Notes under the pieces: generated by a model | The model's database searches: none | Seen by the model: the letters and a program-made list of their open reading frames with translations, nothing else | Told to the model about the DNA's origin: nothing | NCBI GenBank assembly: GCA_946479785.1 | Contig: CAMLHQ010000019.1 | Span: forward strand, 1-50,205 | Direction: 5' to 3' | DNA: 50,205 bases | Origin: an uncultured Nitrospira sp. | Lineage (GTDB): Bacteria; Nitrospirota; Nitrospiria; Nitrospirales; Nitrospiraceae | Position numbers and translations under genes: made by a program | In this document: positions 26,287-36,811 of the stretch, piece by piece | Layout of the letters: the number at the start of each line of letters is the position of its first letter | Position numbering within the stretch: position 1 is the first letter of the stretch

Positions 26287-27762
26287 ATGGCCGGACGCAC
26301 CCTCGAAACCCTCTCCTTCGACAACAGCTACGCGCGTCTTCCCGAAGCCTTCTATGCCAGGCTGAACCCGACGCCGTTCGGTTCCACTCCCTTCCTGGTC
26401 CATGCGAATCGGGCAGCCGCAGAATTGATCGATCTCGATCCGGAGCAGTTCGCGAGACCGGAGTTCGCAGGGCTTTTCGGCGGCAGCATGCTCGCGCCCG
26501 GCATGGAGCCGTTGGCGATGATCTATTCAGGCCATCAATTTGGAGTCTATGTGCCCCAACTCGGCGACGGCCGCGCTATCCTTCTCGGTGAAGTAAAAAA
26601 CGCTCGGGGTGAACGCTGGGACCTGCATCTCAAGGGGGCGGGCATGACGCCCTTTTCACGGGACGGTGACGGCCGCGCGGTCTTGCGCTCAACCATCAGA
26701 GAATATCTCTGCTCGGAGGCCATGCATGGGCTCGGTATTCCAACAGCGAGGGCGCTCTGCATTGTCGGCAGCGACGACAAGGTCTATCGCGAACAGATCG
26801 AAACCGGCGCAACCCTGGTTCGCATGGCGCCCTCCCATGTCCGCTTCGGTACCTTCGAGATCTTCTATTATCGACAGCAACATGAGCATCTCAAAGTTCT
26901 TGCCGATTATGTGATCGATCAGCATTTCCCTCACCTCCGAGAAGTTGCGGACAAATACGCACGCTTCTTCGCCCAAGTTGTCGAGCGCACGGCAACGCTG
27001 ATCGCACAGTGGCAGGCGGTCGGATGGGCACACGGTGTGATGAATACGGACAACATGTCGATCCTCGGTCTCACGCTCGACTATGGTCCGTACGGATTCA
27101 TGGACGACTACGATGCCGGGTTCATCTGCAACCACTCTGATCACAACGGCCGCTACGCCTTTAATCAGCAGCCCTATATCGGGCTGTGGAATCTCAGTTG
27201 TCTTGCCCAGGCCTTGTTACCGCTGGCGGAAAAGGATGCCCTGAAAGCCGGCCTCGATACCTACATGCCGACCTTTGAAAGGGAATATCTGAAACTGATG
27301 CGCGCGAAGGTGGGGTTGCAGGAAGAGCGAGCCGGAGATGAGGAACTCATTCGTGACCTCTTGAGACTTCTCCAAGAGAGCCATGCAGATTATACGATCG
27401 TCTTTCGCGAATTAGGGACGTTCTCATCGGCAGACGGCGCGGCGAACGAGAAACTGCGCGAGCACTTCTTGAATCGGGACCGGTTCGATGAATGGGCCCC
27501 GCATTATCGCAATCGCTTGCGAAGCGAACAGAGTCGAGACGATGACCGTCTTCTCCGCATGAACCGCGTAAATCCCAAGTACGTGCTTCGCAATTACCTG
27601 GCACAGGTAGCCATTGAAAAGGCTCAACAGAAAGATTATTCCGAGATCGATCGCCTCCTGACCCTCCTTCATAACCCCTACAGTGACCAGCCTGAAATGG
27701 ATGGTTACGCAGCCCCGCCACCCAACTGGGGCAAGCATTTAGCTGTTAGTTGCTCGTCGTAA
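26287..27762 (+). CDS. selO: Protein adenylyltransferase SelO (YdiU/UPF0061)
   Basis: A 491-residue SelO pseudokinase. Diagnostic segments are YSGHQFGVYVPQLGDGRA, HLKGAGMTPFSRDGDGRAVL, AHGVMNTDNMSILG and DYGPYGFMDDYD, which hold the residues that bind ATP upside down and the metal-binding Asn/Asp. The C-terminus ends in VSCSS, the usual cysteine version of the selenocysteine tail. SelO transfers AMP to Ser/Thr/Tyr of redox proteins and is linked to oxidative stress. Length fits the family. It follows the mpsC-like gene by 69 bp with only a weak ribosome-binding site. Confidence 0.95.
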   Translation: MAGRTLETLSFDNSYARLPEAFYARLNPTPFGSTPFLVHANRAAAELIDLDPEQFARPEFAGLFGGSMLAPGMEPLAMIYSGHQFGVYVPQLGDGRAILLGEVKNARGERWDLHLKGAGMTPFSRDGDGRAVLRSTIREYLCSEAMHGLGIPTARALCIVGSDDKVYREQIETGATLVRMAPSHVRFGTFEIFYYRQQHEHLKVLADYVIDQHFPHLREVADKYARFFAQVVERTATLIAQWQAVGWAHGVMNTDNMSILGLTLDYGPYGFMDDYDAGFICNHSDHNGRYAFNQQPYIGLWNLSCLAQALLPLAEKDALKAGLDTYMPTFEREYLKLMRAKVGLQEERAGDEELIRDLLRLLQESHADYTIVFRELGTFSSADGAANEKLREHFLNRDRFDEWAPHYRNRLRSEQSRDDDRLLRMNRVNPKYVLRNYLAQVAIEKAQQKDYSEIDRLLTLLHNPYSDQPEMDGYAAPPPNWGKHLAVSCSS

Positions 27763-27772
27763 GCCCCTAGGC

Positions 27773-27793
27773 ACTGCAACTCCTTGTTGCAGT
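27773..27793. repeat. Stem-loop after selO
   Basis: ACTGCAAC (27773-27780) and GTTGCAGT (27786-27793) form a perfect 8-bp stem with the loop TCCTT, 10 bp after the selO stop. No T-run follows on either strand, so it is a hairpin of uncertain role (transcript end or stabiliser) rather than a clear intrinsic terminator. Confidence 0.45.
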
Positions 27794-27846
27794 CCCCCTC
27801 TCAGTCTGTTGTACAGTGGTCGGACTTTTGGGCCCAGGAGGGATTT

Positions 27847-30800
27847 GTGGCGAAGCCTCACGGCGATTCGAAGCTGGCGGTGGCAGGCGCACTCACGCTC
27901 GCGCTGGCTATAGCCGGCGTGCTGCTGGTGAAGGAACCGTTGCGTAGTTCGCGACCGGTCGGCAGCGGTCTTGAGATGAAGCAGACTACGGGCGAGCAAG
28001 TTATTCGTGCGCGTCTCTGGGAAGATCCGGTGGCGGCGGTGCAACGGGCCATACGGGAAAAGGGAGGAGCCAAAACAGCGTCCGGCTCATCATCTTTCGC
28101 CCAACGGCTCGGCCCACTCCGGCATGCCATACTCGAGCGGGTCAAAAGCGGGCAGCGGCTGACCGTCCTTTTGGTGACCACAAGCGGGGGGCCCTATGTT
28201 GAGAGCACCGAGTCACGCCTCCGTGATCGGTACGCCATCGGCACTGCGCTCGGCGTGGCTTGTTATGCTCCGGAAGACGAGAGCCATCTCTCCTTTGTTG
28301 ATTGGGAACCACAACGCCCCGTCCAGGGCCTGCCCTACGAGTGGTATCGCCTCAGGATGACGCGCATCTGTGGAGCGACAGGTTCGCATGCCGATAGCGT
28401 GCTCGTCGTTTGGCTGCCTGATGAAGCCCTCGAGCGCGGATTCTTCGCCACATTGACGTCGCTTTCCCAAGGGCTTGTCTGCCAGGAAACCGGCGAGAGC
28501 GAATGCCTGTTCGCCGGCGGCAAGCGCACACTGGTGCGTCTGAACCCCTCGTTGCAGCAGGCCGTCACCTTCAAGATCATAGGCCCCCGCAGTTCGTCGG
28601 CTTATCGCACTCTTTTGAATGAGGCCGGAACGATCTACGGCCATCCGCATGGAGAGGGCGCAGTCTGGCCGAACGCCGACGGTTCGATCGAACTGTACTC
28701 GCCCTGGGCCAGCGCCATGAAGGGGCTGCTGGCGTACGGGCTCAAGGCGGAGTCGGGCAAAGGTGTCGCTTGCGCGACCTATGAAGATTGCGAACGGGAG
28801 TTTTATCGCCGGCTGGCCGATGCGAAGGTGCGGCTCGTCTACGACATAGGATCCGACGATCAACGGTTTGAAGCGCTGATCGCGGAATTGGAACGGCGAC
28901 AGGTACGGCTCGGCTGGGATGCGGTCATTCTCATCGGCGAATGGGATTCGTTCTACGGGAGGACCTTGCCCATCGAGTTCCGTGCCGCCGCCTGCGCCAA
29001 AGTCGCGACGTTTACGGACGCCGATTTAAAACAGATCCAGGTGCCGGTTGCAATCAAAGGCTGGTGTTCGACAGTTCCTCGCGCCGTCGACCTACAGATC
29101 CAACGGCCAGCCGATTACGAATCGCTCACTCTCAACGTCTTCCGGTACAGTTATCTCGGTGGATTGGACGGAGAAGTGCCGGGCGACGACGCATCGAGGG
29201 CCGCTCGGGCCGCCAAAGCGACCGCGGGAGACCAGTCCAAGGATTCAACGCGCGACCGTCCAGAAGGCACCAGCCAGATTGATTACGTGCGCGCATTGGT
29301 CGCGCGCATTCATGACGAAGGGGAGGGTGCAAGAGCGATCGGCATTCTGGGCACCGATCCGTATGATGCCCTCCTGATTATCAAGGCGCTCCGTCCTTCG
29401 TTCCCGCATGCGATTTTCTTCACCATCGATCTCGACGCCCGTCACCTCCACGCGAGTGAATATAAATCGACGCGCAACATGGTGATTGCCTCGCCGTTCG
29501 GGTTGCAATTGGAGGGAGGCATTCAGCGCGATGTCCCGCCATTCCGCAGCAGCTATCAGACGTCGGCTTATTTTGCCGTCCTGCAAGCCGTAGAGCACGT
29601 TCTCTGTCAGCCGCATGGCCAGCAACGGCAAGTCGGGCCTTGCACGACGGAATACCATGTCTCGCTCACGCCGGAAGATCGGCTCTATGATGCCGGATCT
29701 CACACGAGACTGTTCGAAGTCGGGCGTGAGGGCGCCGTGGACTTGAGCGTGGTGGACAAGGAAGGGGTGCGCACGGTCCATCCTCTGAGGCCGGACCTCG
29801 CCAATACCGATCAACAGGGACAGTTGAAACGGGGTATCGAATTCAATAACACGGCGGTTGCCGTCCTCACGATCATCGTACTATTGGTCGGCACCATCAT
29901 CGCCTGGAGCAATCAGCGTCTTTGGTTGAGCGTCTCTCGAAATCCCCGTCTCTTCAGTGTCATCGGGATTGTCCTCTTGGCCTCATTCTCGGCCTTCGTC
30001 GCGTTAGGGGGCGCGCCCGCGTTGCTCGCAGGGCATGATGAAGGAGAGCCATTCTCATGGACCGCCGGAGTTAGCGTCTGGCCGAGCGAGTTGATCCGTC
30101 TATTCGTGGTGGTGCTCTGTCTGGTCTTCCTGGCAAAAGGCGGGCGCGACCTCACCAAGAACGGCGATTTCATTACGGATGATTTCCTCTTCCAGGATGA
30201 GTCCGGCTTCCAACGGTTTTCACCGGGAACCTTCTGGATCAATCTGAAGCGGGTCGCTCATCCGGCCGCAACAATGACGGCTACAACGGTGGACCAGGCC
30301 TGGTCGTGGTATCGTGAGGCCAGCAAGCCAGTACAGTGGTTCGCACGGACTATTCTGCTGTTTATCCTCTATCTCGGAATGATGTGGTTATTGGGCTACT
30401 ATGTGGTGGACGAGGAATATATCCATCCGTGCCGAGGTCGACTGAGCTGCACGGTTGATTGGGTCATGACGCTAAGCAGCACGGTTCTGGTCGTTTTTCT
30501 CAACCTCGCGGTGTTCGATGCCGTGATGTTGTGCCGCCGCTGGATCGGCTGGGTGACGGCATCGACGGGCGGCTGGTCGCAGCAGGTGCAGGAGCAATAT
30601 CTTGTCGATTATGGGTTGAATGAAACCAGGAAAGCCGAGTTCGAAAAGCTGAAGTACCTCGCCGCGGTTGATTTGATCGGGCAGCGGACCGAAGTGGTGA
30701 ATCGTCTGATCCGCTATCCCTTTATCGCCCTGATTATCATGATTGCGGGACGGAACGACTACTTCGATATCTGGAACTATCCGCTCCTGTTGCTGCTCTC

Positions 30801-31083
30801 CTGGGCGTTGAACGTATTCCTAGCGCTATTGGCTGCTTATCTGCTGTACCAGGCCGCCAGCAGGGCGAAAGCAGCCATGCTCGATGGGCTAAGCCGACAC
30901 ATGGTGCAGACCTTAGAAGTCGGCCAGGATCGTGATGTCCGCATGAAACAGATTCAGTTCATCATCGACGAAGTGGAAGCCAACGAACAAGGTGCGTTCG
31001 TCCCGCTCTACCAGCAACCGGTGATCGAATCTTCCATCTACGGCCTCGTGGCGCTGCTGCAATATCTGTACGCCCATCAATAA
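27847..31083 (+). CDS. Large unknown protein: anchored extracytoplasmic domains plus seven membrane segments
   Basis: A 1078-residue protein I do not recognise. A membrane anchor (about residues 9-29, LAVAGALTLALAIAGVLLV) is followed by about 630 probably periplasmic residues. These show alternating strand-helix stretches such as IGILGTDPYDALLIIKALRP and HAIFFTIDLDARHLH, which look like a periplasmic-binding-protein (PBP1) fold. From about residue 667 there are seven hydrophobic segments, with a soluble stretch of about 60 residues between the third and fourth and a cytoplasmic-looking C-terminal tail of about 80 residues. The GTG at 27847 has AGGAGG at 5 nt. The layout suggests a sensor or receptor. 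It is followed after 7 bp by an esterase gene. Confidence 0.75.
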   Translation: MAKPHGDSKLAVAGALTLALAIAGVLLVKEPLRSSRPVGSGLEMKQTTGEQVIRARLWEDPVAAVQRAIREKGGAKTASGSSSFAQRLGPLRHAILERVKSGQRLTVLLVTTSGGPYVESTESRLRDRYAIGTALGVACYAPEDESHLSFVDWEPQRPVQGLPYEWYRLRMTRICGATGSHADSVLVVWLPDEALERGFFATLTSLSQGLVCQETGESECLFAGGKRTLVRLNPSLQQAVTFKIIGPRSSSAYRTLLNEAGTIYGHPHGEGAVWPNADGSIELYSPWASAMKGLLAYGLKAESGKGVACATYEDCEREFYRRLADAKVRLVYDIGSDDQRFEALIAELERRQVRLGWDAVILIGEWDSFYGRTLPIEFRAAACAKVATFTDADLKQIQVPVAIKGWCSTVPRAVDLQIQRPADYESLTLNVFRYSYLGGLDGEVPGDDASRAARAAKATAGDQSKDSTRDRPEGTSQIDYVRALVARIHDEGEGARAIGILGTDPYDALLIIKALRPSFPHAIFFTIDLDARHLHASEYKSTRNMVIASPFGLQLEGGIQRDVPPFRSSYQTSAYFAVLQAVEHVLCQPHGQQRQVGPCTTEYHVSLTPEDRLYDAGSHTRLFEVGREGAVDLSVVDKEGVRTVHPLRPDLANTDQQGQLKRGIEFNNTAVAVLTIIVLLVGTIIAWSNQRLWLSVSRNPRLFSVIGIVLLASFSAFVALGGAPALLAGHDEGEPFSWTAGVSVWPSELIRLFVVVLCLVFLAKGGRDLTKNGDFITDDFLFQDESGFQRFSPGTFWINLKRVAHPAATMTATTVDQAWSWYREASKPVQWFARTILLFILYLGMMWLLGYYVVDEEYIHPCRGRLSCTVDWVMTLSSTVLVVFLNLAVFDAVMLCRRWIGWVTASTGGWSQQVQEQYLVDYGLNETRKAEFEKLKYLAAVDLIGQRTEVVNRLIRYPFIALIIMIAGRNDYFDIWNYPLLLLLSWALNVFLALLAAYLLYQAASRAKAAMLDGLSRHMVQTLEVGQDRDVRMKQIQFIIDEVEANEQGAFVPLYQQPVIESSIYGLVALLQYLYAHQ

Positions 31084-31090
31084 ACCGCCC

Positions 31091-31810
31091 ATGCGAGAAA
31101 TCATACTGGGCGGCTTGAAGACCAGGCTGACGGGCGGCACGGATGGAAACGGCGGCGGCAGCGGTCCCACCGTCATCCTCCTGCACGGATATGGCGCACC
31201 GGGCGATGATCTTGTTGTTCTCGCCGAGGTGATGAATGTGCCGGCTGGGACGCGCTGGATGTTCCCGGAAGGACCACTGTCGATGAGCATGGGCTGGGGC
31301 GATTCACGTGCCTGGTGGTTGATCGATATGGCACGGCTCGAAGCTGACCGCGCGGCAGGACGGGTGCGCGATTTGTCCGGAGAGGTGCCACGGGGTTTGC
31401 CGCAAGCACGCGAGGCCTTGGAGACATTTCTGGCTTCGCTCCCACGTGTCCTGCCCATCGATTATCAGAAGACGGTGATCGGCGGATTCTCTCAAGGCGC
31501 CATGCTCACCTGTGATCTCGTGATGCGCACCGCATTTCCGTTCTCGGGATTGGTCCAGCTCTCGGGCTCTCTCCTGGCCAAACAGGATTGGCGGCCTTCA
31601 GTCGGGAAGCGGGCGGGGCTACCGGTCTTTCAGAGTCACGGCACACAGGATCCGATTCTGCCTTTTGTCATGGCCGAGCGGCTGCGCGACGAACTGACCC
31701 ATTTAGGATTATCGGTCGAGTGGCACAGCTTCCGCGGAGGGCACGAAATTCCCGAGCCGGTCCTCAATCGACTGAACGGATTCATCACGAAGGTGCTGAC
31801 CAACGCATGA
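31091..31810 (+). CDS. Alpha/beta hydrolase, phospholipase/carboxylesterase family
   Basis: A 239-residue hydrolase of the YpfH/carboxylesterase type. The oxyanion loop is ILLHGYGAPGDDL, the nucleophile serine is in GGFSQGAM, the acid is Asp in HGTQDPILPF and the histidine is in RGGHEIP. These give a complete Ser-Asp-His triad. No signal peptide is present, so it acts in the cytoplasm, probably on carboxyl or thio-esters; the substrate cannot be told. It begins 7 bp after the large membrane protein and its stop overlaps the next hydrolase start (ATGA), so three genes form one operon. Confidence 0.88.
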   Translation: MREIILGGLKTRLTGGTDGNGGGSGPTVILLHGYGAPGDDLVVLAEVMNVPAGTRWMFPEGPLSMSMGWGDSRAWWLIDMARLEADRAAGRVRDLSGEVPRGLPQAREALETFLASLPRVLPIDYQKTVIGGFSQGAMLTCDLVMRTAFPFSGLVQLSGSLLAKQDWRPSVGKRAGLPVFQSHGTQDPILPFVMAERLRDELTHLGLSVEWHSFRGGHEIPEPVLNRLNGFITKVLTNA

Positions 31811-32559
31811 ACCTCCAGGCGTTTGAACTGAAGGGCGACGACGGGAAGCTCATCCGGGGCGATCGCCTCGCCGGTGAAAATCGTCAGATGCTGTTTATCA
31901 CAGGCTTTCTTTCGAAGCGCTGGGGCAACAAGAGCAAATCATTGGCCCAATGGTGCAAGGAGCGAGGCTGGGGCTTCTGTTGTTACGATGTGAGAGGATT
32001 CGGCGATTCGGAAGGGACGTTCATAGACTACACGCTTTCAGATTGGATGGCGGATGCGCGGGCCGTCATCTCCATGGTAAGGGGTGAGCCAGGAAGACTC
32101 ACCATTGTCGGCAACTCGCTCGGTGGGTGGATCGCCTGGTTGATGGCACAAGAATTCGAACAGGTAGAACGTCTGATCCTCATCGCACCGGCCTTCAACA
32201 TGATGGGCATACGAGCGAAGTCGATTTCGCAGGAACGCCGCCATGATTGGCAGAGCAAGGGCTGGATGCCCTGGGACGACGATCCCGTTCACAAAGATTG
32301 GCCGCTGTCCTGGAAATGGGTGGAAGAAAGCGAAGCCTCTTGGAAGAAGAGCTTCGATCGAGTGAGACCAGTCAAGACGATGATCCTGCACGGATTGGGA
32401 GACCACGTCATCCTCCCAGAGGGCAGCCGACTGTTCGTTGAGCAACTTTTGGCGAAGGCGCCCGGATTTCCCATCGAACTTGACCTGATTCCCGGAGACC
32501 ATCGATTGAGCAGTCCGGAACACGTCGAACATTTCCACCGGCTCGTGGTAGGGCCGTAA
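31807..32559 (+). CDS. Alpha/beta hydrolase
   Basis: A 250-residue alpha/beta hydrolase. FITGFLSKRWGNKS supplies the oxyanion region and YDVRGFGDSEG the usual strand-turn. The nucleophile is in VGNSLGGWIAW (GNSLGG), the acid in HGLGDHVILPEGS and the histidine in PGDHRLSSPEH. It resembles the short hydrolases related to human ABHD10 and to bacterial palmitoyl thioesterase-like proteins, but the substrate is not predictable. The ATG overlaps the previous stop by 4 nt. The open frame reaches back to 31588 inside the esterase gene; that extension is not protein-like. Confidence 0.88.
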   Translation: MNLQAFELKGDDGKLIRGDRLAGENRQMLFITGFLSKRWGNKSKSLAQWCKERGWGFCCYDVRGFGDSEGTFIDYTLSDWMADARAVISMVRGEPGRLTIVGNSLGGWIAWLMAQEFEQVERLILIAPAFNMMGIRAKSISQERRHDWQSKGWMPWDDDPVHKDWPLSWKWVEESEASWKKSFDRVRPVKTMILHGLGDHVILPEGSRLFVEQLLAKAPGFPIELDLIPGDHRLSSPEHVEHFHRLVVGP

Positions 32560-32568
32560 GAGAATCGC

Positions 32569-32739
32569 ATGGTGACCTTGATTCACAGGGAATGTGGCGG
32601 CCCGGCGCTGGAACCGAACACCTCCGTCGGTGAAGTGTGTGCGCTTCCCGTCGACCGGTTCCCGTTTCCCTGCTTCAGCTGCCTGGAAGAAATCCTCGAC
32701 GAGACGGAAGTGCGGATTTCGGAGGACTTAGGCATCTAG
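32569..32739 (+). CDS. Small cysteine-rich protein (56 residues)
   Basis: A 56-residue frame beginning 9 bp after the hydrolase stop. It carries HREC near the N-terminus, a lone Cys at residue 24 and PCFSC (C35, C38), followed by an acidic helix EEILDETEV. His/Cys plus CxxC could form one small zinc site, although the ligand spacing is not that of a named zinc ribbon. No family is recognised. Codon use looks coding, and operon position behind two hydrolases supports it. It may be a small regulator or be unrelated to the hydrolases. Confidence 0.5.
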   Translation: MVTLIHRECGGPALEPNTSVGEVCALPVDRFPFPCFSCLEEILDETEVRISEDLGI

Positions 32740-32816
32740 ATTGTGCATAAGTGCGCGCCTCTGTTAAGTTGAGGCCTTTGCAAAGGTTCATGATGAAAGA
32801 AGGAGTCAGGACTCTC

Positions 32817-34499
<1,683 letters not shown>

Positions 34500-34509
34500 C
34501 AAGGCTCTC

Positions 34510-35385
34510 ATGGCACCGCGTGCGATCATCACCGGAGCGGCGGGGTTGATCGGACAGTACCTCGTTAAGTCGGCTCCACGTTGGGCGCCTGGTTGGAACG
34601 TGCAGGGGCTCACACGTGCCCAGCTCGATCTGACCGACCCTTTAGCTGTCGAATCCGCATTCCATAGGCACAAGCCACAGCTTGTCATTCATAGCGCGGC
34701 ATTGAGCCGAACGAGGGACTGCGAGCAAGATCCGGAACGAGCGGGACGCATCAATATCGACGCGACTGCCACGCTCGCGGAGCTGGCTCAAAACATCCCG
34801 TTCATTTTCCTGTCCAGCGGCGAGGTCTTCGACGGTACGACGGGTTGGTATCGCGAGTCTGATGAGCCGAATCCGATCAATGTGTACGGCCGCACCAAAC
34901 GGGAGGCTGAGCGCGTGGTGTTACGAAACCCCGCACACACGGTTGTGCGGATCGTCCTGACGGCCGGCACTTCTGAAGGCGGCGACCGGAGTTTTGTCGA
35001 AGATATGTGCCGAAAGGCCAGGGCCGGGAAGAATGTAACGCTGTATACCGACGAATTCCGGTGTCCGCTCCCGGCCGGCGTGATTGCCCGGGCGCTGTGG
35101 GGATTGGTCGATCACGACCAGCCCGGCCTCTATCATCTCGGCGGCAGCGAGCGCCTCTCGCGCTGGGAAATCGGCGAACTGTTACTGCCTTGGTATCCTG
35201 AACTGCAAGGCCGATTGATCAAAGGTTCCACCTTCAATCATGCGGGAGCCCCAAGACCGATCGACCTCTCTCTCTCCTGTGACAAGATTCAGAAGATCCT
35301 TTCTTTCCGCATTCCGGGCTTGCGATCCTGGCTCGCCGGACGAACACGTCACGGAGTCGATCTCTGGGATTACGAGATGTCATGA
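34510..35385 (+). CDS. RmlD-like NAD(P)-dependent sugar nucleotide reductase (SDR)
   Basis: A 291-residue extended short-chain dehydrogenase of the dTDP-4-dehydrorhamnose reductase (RmlD) type. The nucleotide-binding motif is ITGAAGLIGQYL, VIHSAA and FLSSGEVFDG follow, and the catalytic pair is Y-x3-K in VYGRTK. The C-terminal part has LYHLGGSERLSRWEIGE, as in RmlD-like enzymes. No other rhamnose-pathway gene is nearby, so the substrate may differ from dTDP-4-keto-rhamnose. It starts 10 bp after ettA and overlaps the DUF1295 gene by 4 nt. Confidence 0.85.
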   Translation: MAPRAIITGAAGLIGQYLVKSAPRWAPGWNVQGLTRAQLDLTDPLAVESAFHRHKPQLVIHSAALSRTRDCEQDPERAGRINIDATATLAELAQNIPFIFLSSGEVFDGTTGWYRESDEPNPINVYGRTKREAERVVLRNPAHTVVRIVLTAGTSEGGDRSFVEDMCRKARAGKNVTLYTDEFRCPLPAGVIARALWGLVDHDQPGLYHLGGSERLSRWEIGELLLPWYPELQGRLIKGSTFNHAGAPRPIDLSLSCDKIQKILSFRIPGLRSWLAGRTRHGVDLWDYEMS

Positions 35386-36170
35386 CCGCTGACCCGCTTT
35401 CGCTCGTCGTCATGGTGTATATCGCAATGACGGTCGTGATGGTAGGACTATGGGCGCTGGACCTCTTTGTGCGCAATGCCTCCATCGCCGACGCCGGATT
35501 TTGTGCGGGGTTGGTCGCAGCAGTGTTCTGGTATGCTCTGCAAGCCTCAGGCGAAACCGAACGGAAGCTGCTCGTCGCACTCATAGTCTGTCTCTATGCC
35601 GGTCGTTTGGGATTCTTCATTCTTTTCAATCGAGTCATCGGCAAAATGGAAGACGCGCGCTATCTACGGTTGCGCCACCAATGGAGTACGTCGGAGCGGC
35701 TCAAGATGTTCGGCTATTTCCAACTGCAAGCGATCGCGGTTGCGGCTTTCTCGCTGCCGTTTCTGGTCGTCATTCAAAATCCAAGACCACCATTCGGATT
35801 CTGGGAACTTGGCGGGCTCCTACTGTGGATCATAGCAGTGTCCGGTGAAGCGACGGCGGACTGGCAGCTCGCGCGGTTTCGCGCGAAACCCTGGAATCAC
35901 GATCGTGTCTGTCGCGAGGGCCTGTGGTATTACTCGCGCCATCCGAATTATTTCTTTGAATGGCTTCATTGGTGGACTTATGTGGTGATGGCCATTGGTG
36001 TGCCCGGCTGGCCGCTGACATGTATCGGTCCCATCGCGATGGGGTGGGCACTCCTGAACGTGACGGGGATTCCGTTGGCAGAACAACAGGCGCTCAGGAC
36101 TCGGGGGATAGAATATCGTGAGTATCAGAGGACTACCAACGCGTTTGTGCCGTGGTTTCCGAAACCGTGA
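35382..36170 (+). CDS. DUF1295 membrane protein (steroid 5-alpha-reductase-like)
   Basis: A 262-residue membrane protein with about six hydrophobic segments. The C-terminal half has the DUF1295 hallmark REGLWYYSRHPNYFFEWLHWW followed by PLAEQQALRTRGIEYREYQR, a pattern shared with steroid 5-alpha-reductase and isoprenylcysteine methyltransferase-like enzymes. These usually bind NADPH or S-adenosylmethionine and act on lipids. The real substrate is unknown. The ATG overlaps the upstream reductase stop (ATGA), suggesting a joint role in lipid or envelope chemistry. Confidence 0.88.
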   Translation: MTADPLSLVVMVYIAMTVVMVGLWALDLFVRNASIADAGFCAGLVAAVFWYALQASGETERKLLVALIVCLYAGRLGFFILFNRVIGKMEDARYLRLRHQWSTSERLKMFGYFQLQAIAVAAFSLPFLVVIQNPRPPFGFWELGGLLLWIIAVSGEATADWQLARFRAKPWNHDRVCREGLWYYSRHPNYFFEWLHWWTYVVMAIGVPGWPLTCIGPIAMGWALLNVTGIPLAEQQALRTRGIEYREYQRTTNAFVPWFPKP

Positions 36171-36174
36171 TCGT

Positions 36175-36396
36175 CTAGTCGCGATCGAGTCTCGCGAGGC
36201 GAGCGCGGGCTGTGTCTGCTTCTTTGCTGGAGGGGTACAGGCGAATCACCTCTTCATAGAGCTGCTTGGCATGGGGCAGGTTCATCTGACGCTCTTCGAA
36301 TTCGGCGGTCTCGAGCAGATCCTTCGCCTTATCGCCACTGCAGGCAGTGACGAGGAGGAACAGGATGATGAATCCGGTCTGGATCCAGGAAGCCAT
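36175..36396 (-). CDS. Small TPR-like lipoprotein
   Basis: A 73-residue protein with a signal peptide ending in a lipobox, LLVTAC (Cys at residue 19). The mature part is one helical hairpin (LETAEFEERQMNLPHAKQLY, then EVIRLYPSSKEADTARARLA) resembling a single TPR unit of the YfiO/BamD or Tol-Pal YbgF type. It is probably anchored in the inner leaflet of the outer membrane or the outer leaflet of the inner membrane. It is convergent with the DUF1295 gene, 4 bp away, and has a GAGG site before the ATG. Confidence 0.78.
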   Translation of the reverse strand: MASWIQTGFIILFLLVTACSGDKAKDLLETAEFEERQMNLPHAKQLYEEVIRLYPSSKEADTARARLARLDRD

Positions 36397-36426
36397 CGCC
36401 GCACCTCTCTCTACGGGGTTCGAGCC

Positions 36427-36744
36427 CTACGCAGGACCCTCCTCGATTCCATAGCGTGGTGCGCTGATGCCTTCGCTTCGGCAGCGGGGGCAGCGACTTG
36501 GTCGCGTGAGCTTCGTCCGTTCACGGAATATGAAGTCACAGTCCGGACACACGGAAGGCTCCAGAATGAAGCGCCTGCTCCGATCCCGTGCGATCGTCCG
36601 CACGACGTGCGGTAGATGCTCTTCGACCTGCCGCTCAGGAATGCCCAGCATATGCGCGAGCTGGTGAGATGATAGTCTGGTTCCCGCCAGCAATTCAATG
36701 ATGCGCTGGCGCGCGGTCCGTGGGACAGGTAACATGTCGGTCAT
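36427..36744 (-). CDS. Predicted transcriptional regulator: HTH fused to a zinc ribbon
   Basis: A 105-residue protein. The N-terminal half is a winged-helix-like HTH (RQRIIELLAGTRLSSHQLAHMLGIPERQVEEHL). The C-terminal half carries two CxxC pairs, CPDC and CPRC, about 22 residues apart, forming a zinc ribbon. This HTH-plus-Zn-ribbon build is known mostly from archaeal and some bacterial predicted regulators (COG3357-like). Targets are unknown. It is divergent from tldD across a 67-bp gap and precedes the small lipoprotein on the same strand, so it could regulate either. Confidence 0.75.
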   Translation of the reverse strand: MTDMLPVPRTARQRIIELLAGTRLSSHQLAHMLGIPERQVEEHLPHVVRTIARDRSRRFILEPSVCPDCDFIFRERTKLTRPSRCPRCRSEGISAPRYGIEEGPA

Positions 36745-36811
36745 CCTACGATGGCTCTTCCGCTAATTCCAAGTTGAACGGCTGCCATGAGTTTGGCAGG
36801 ATGAAGGCACG

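Noticed and set aside
36405..36432. T-loop-like string GGTTCGAGCCC suggesting a tRNA
   Set aside because: No matching five-base T stem beyond three pairs, no acceptor or anticodon arms, and the flanks are occupied by the lipoprotein and regulator genes.
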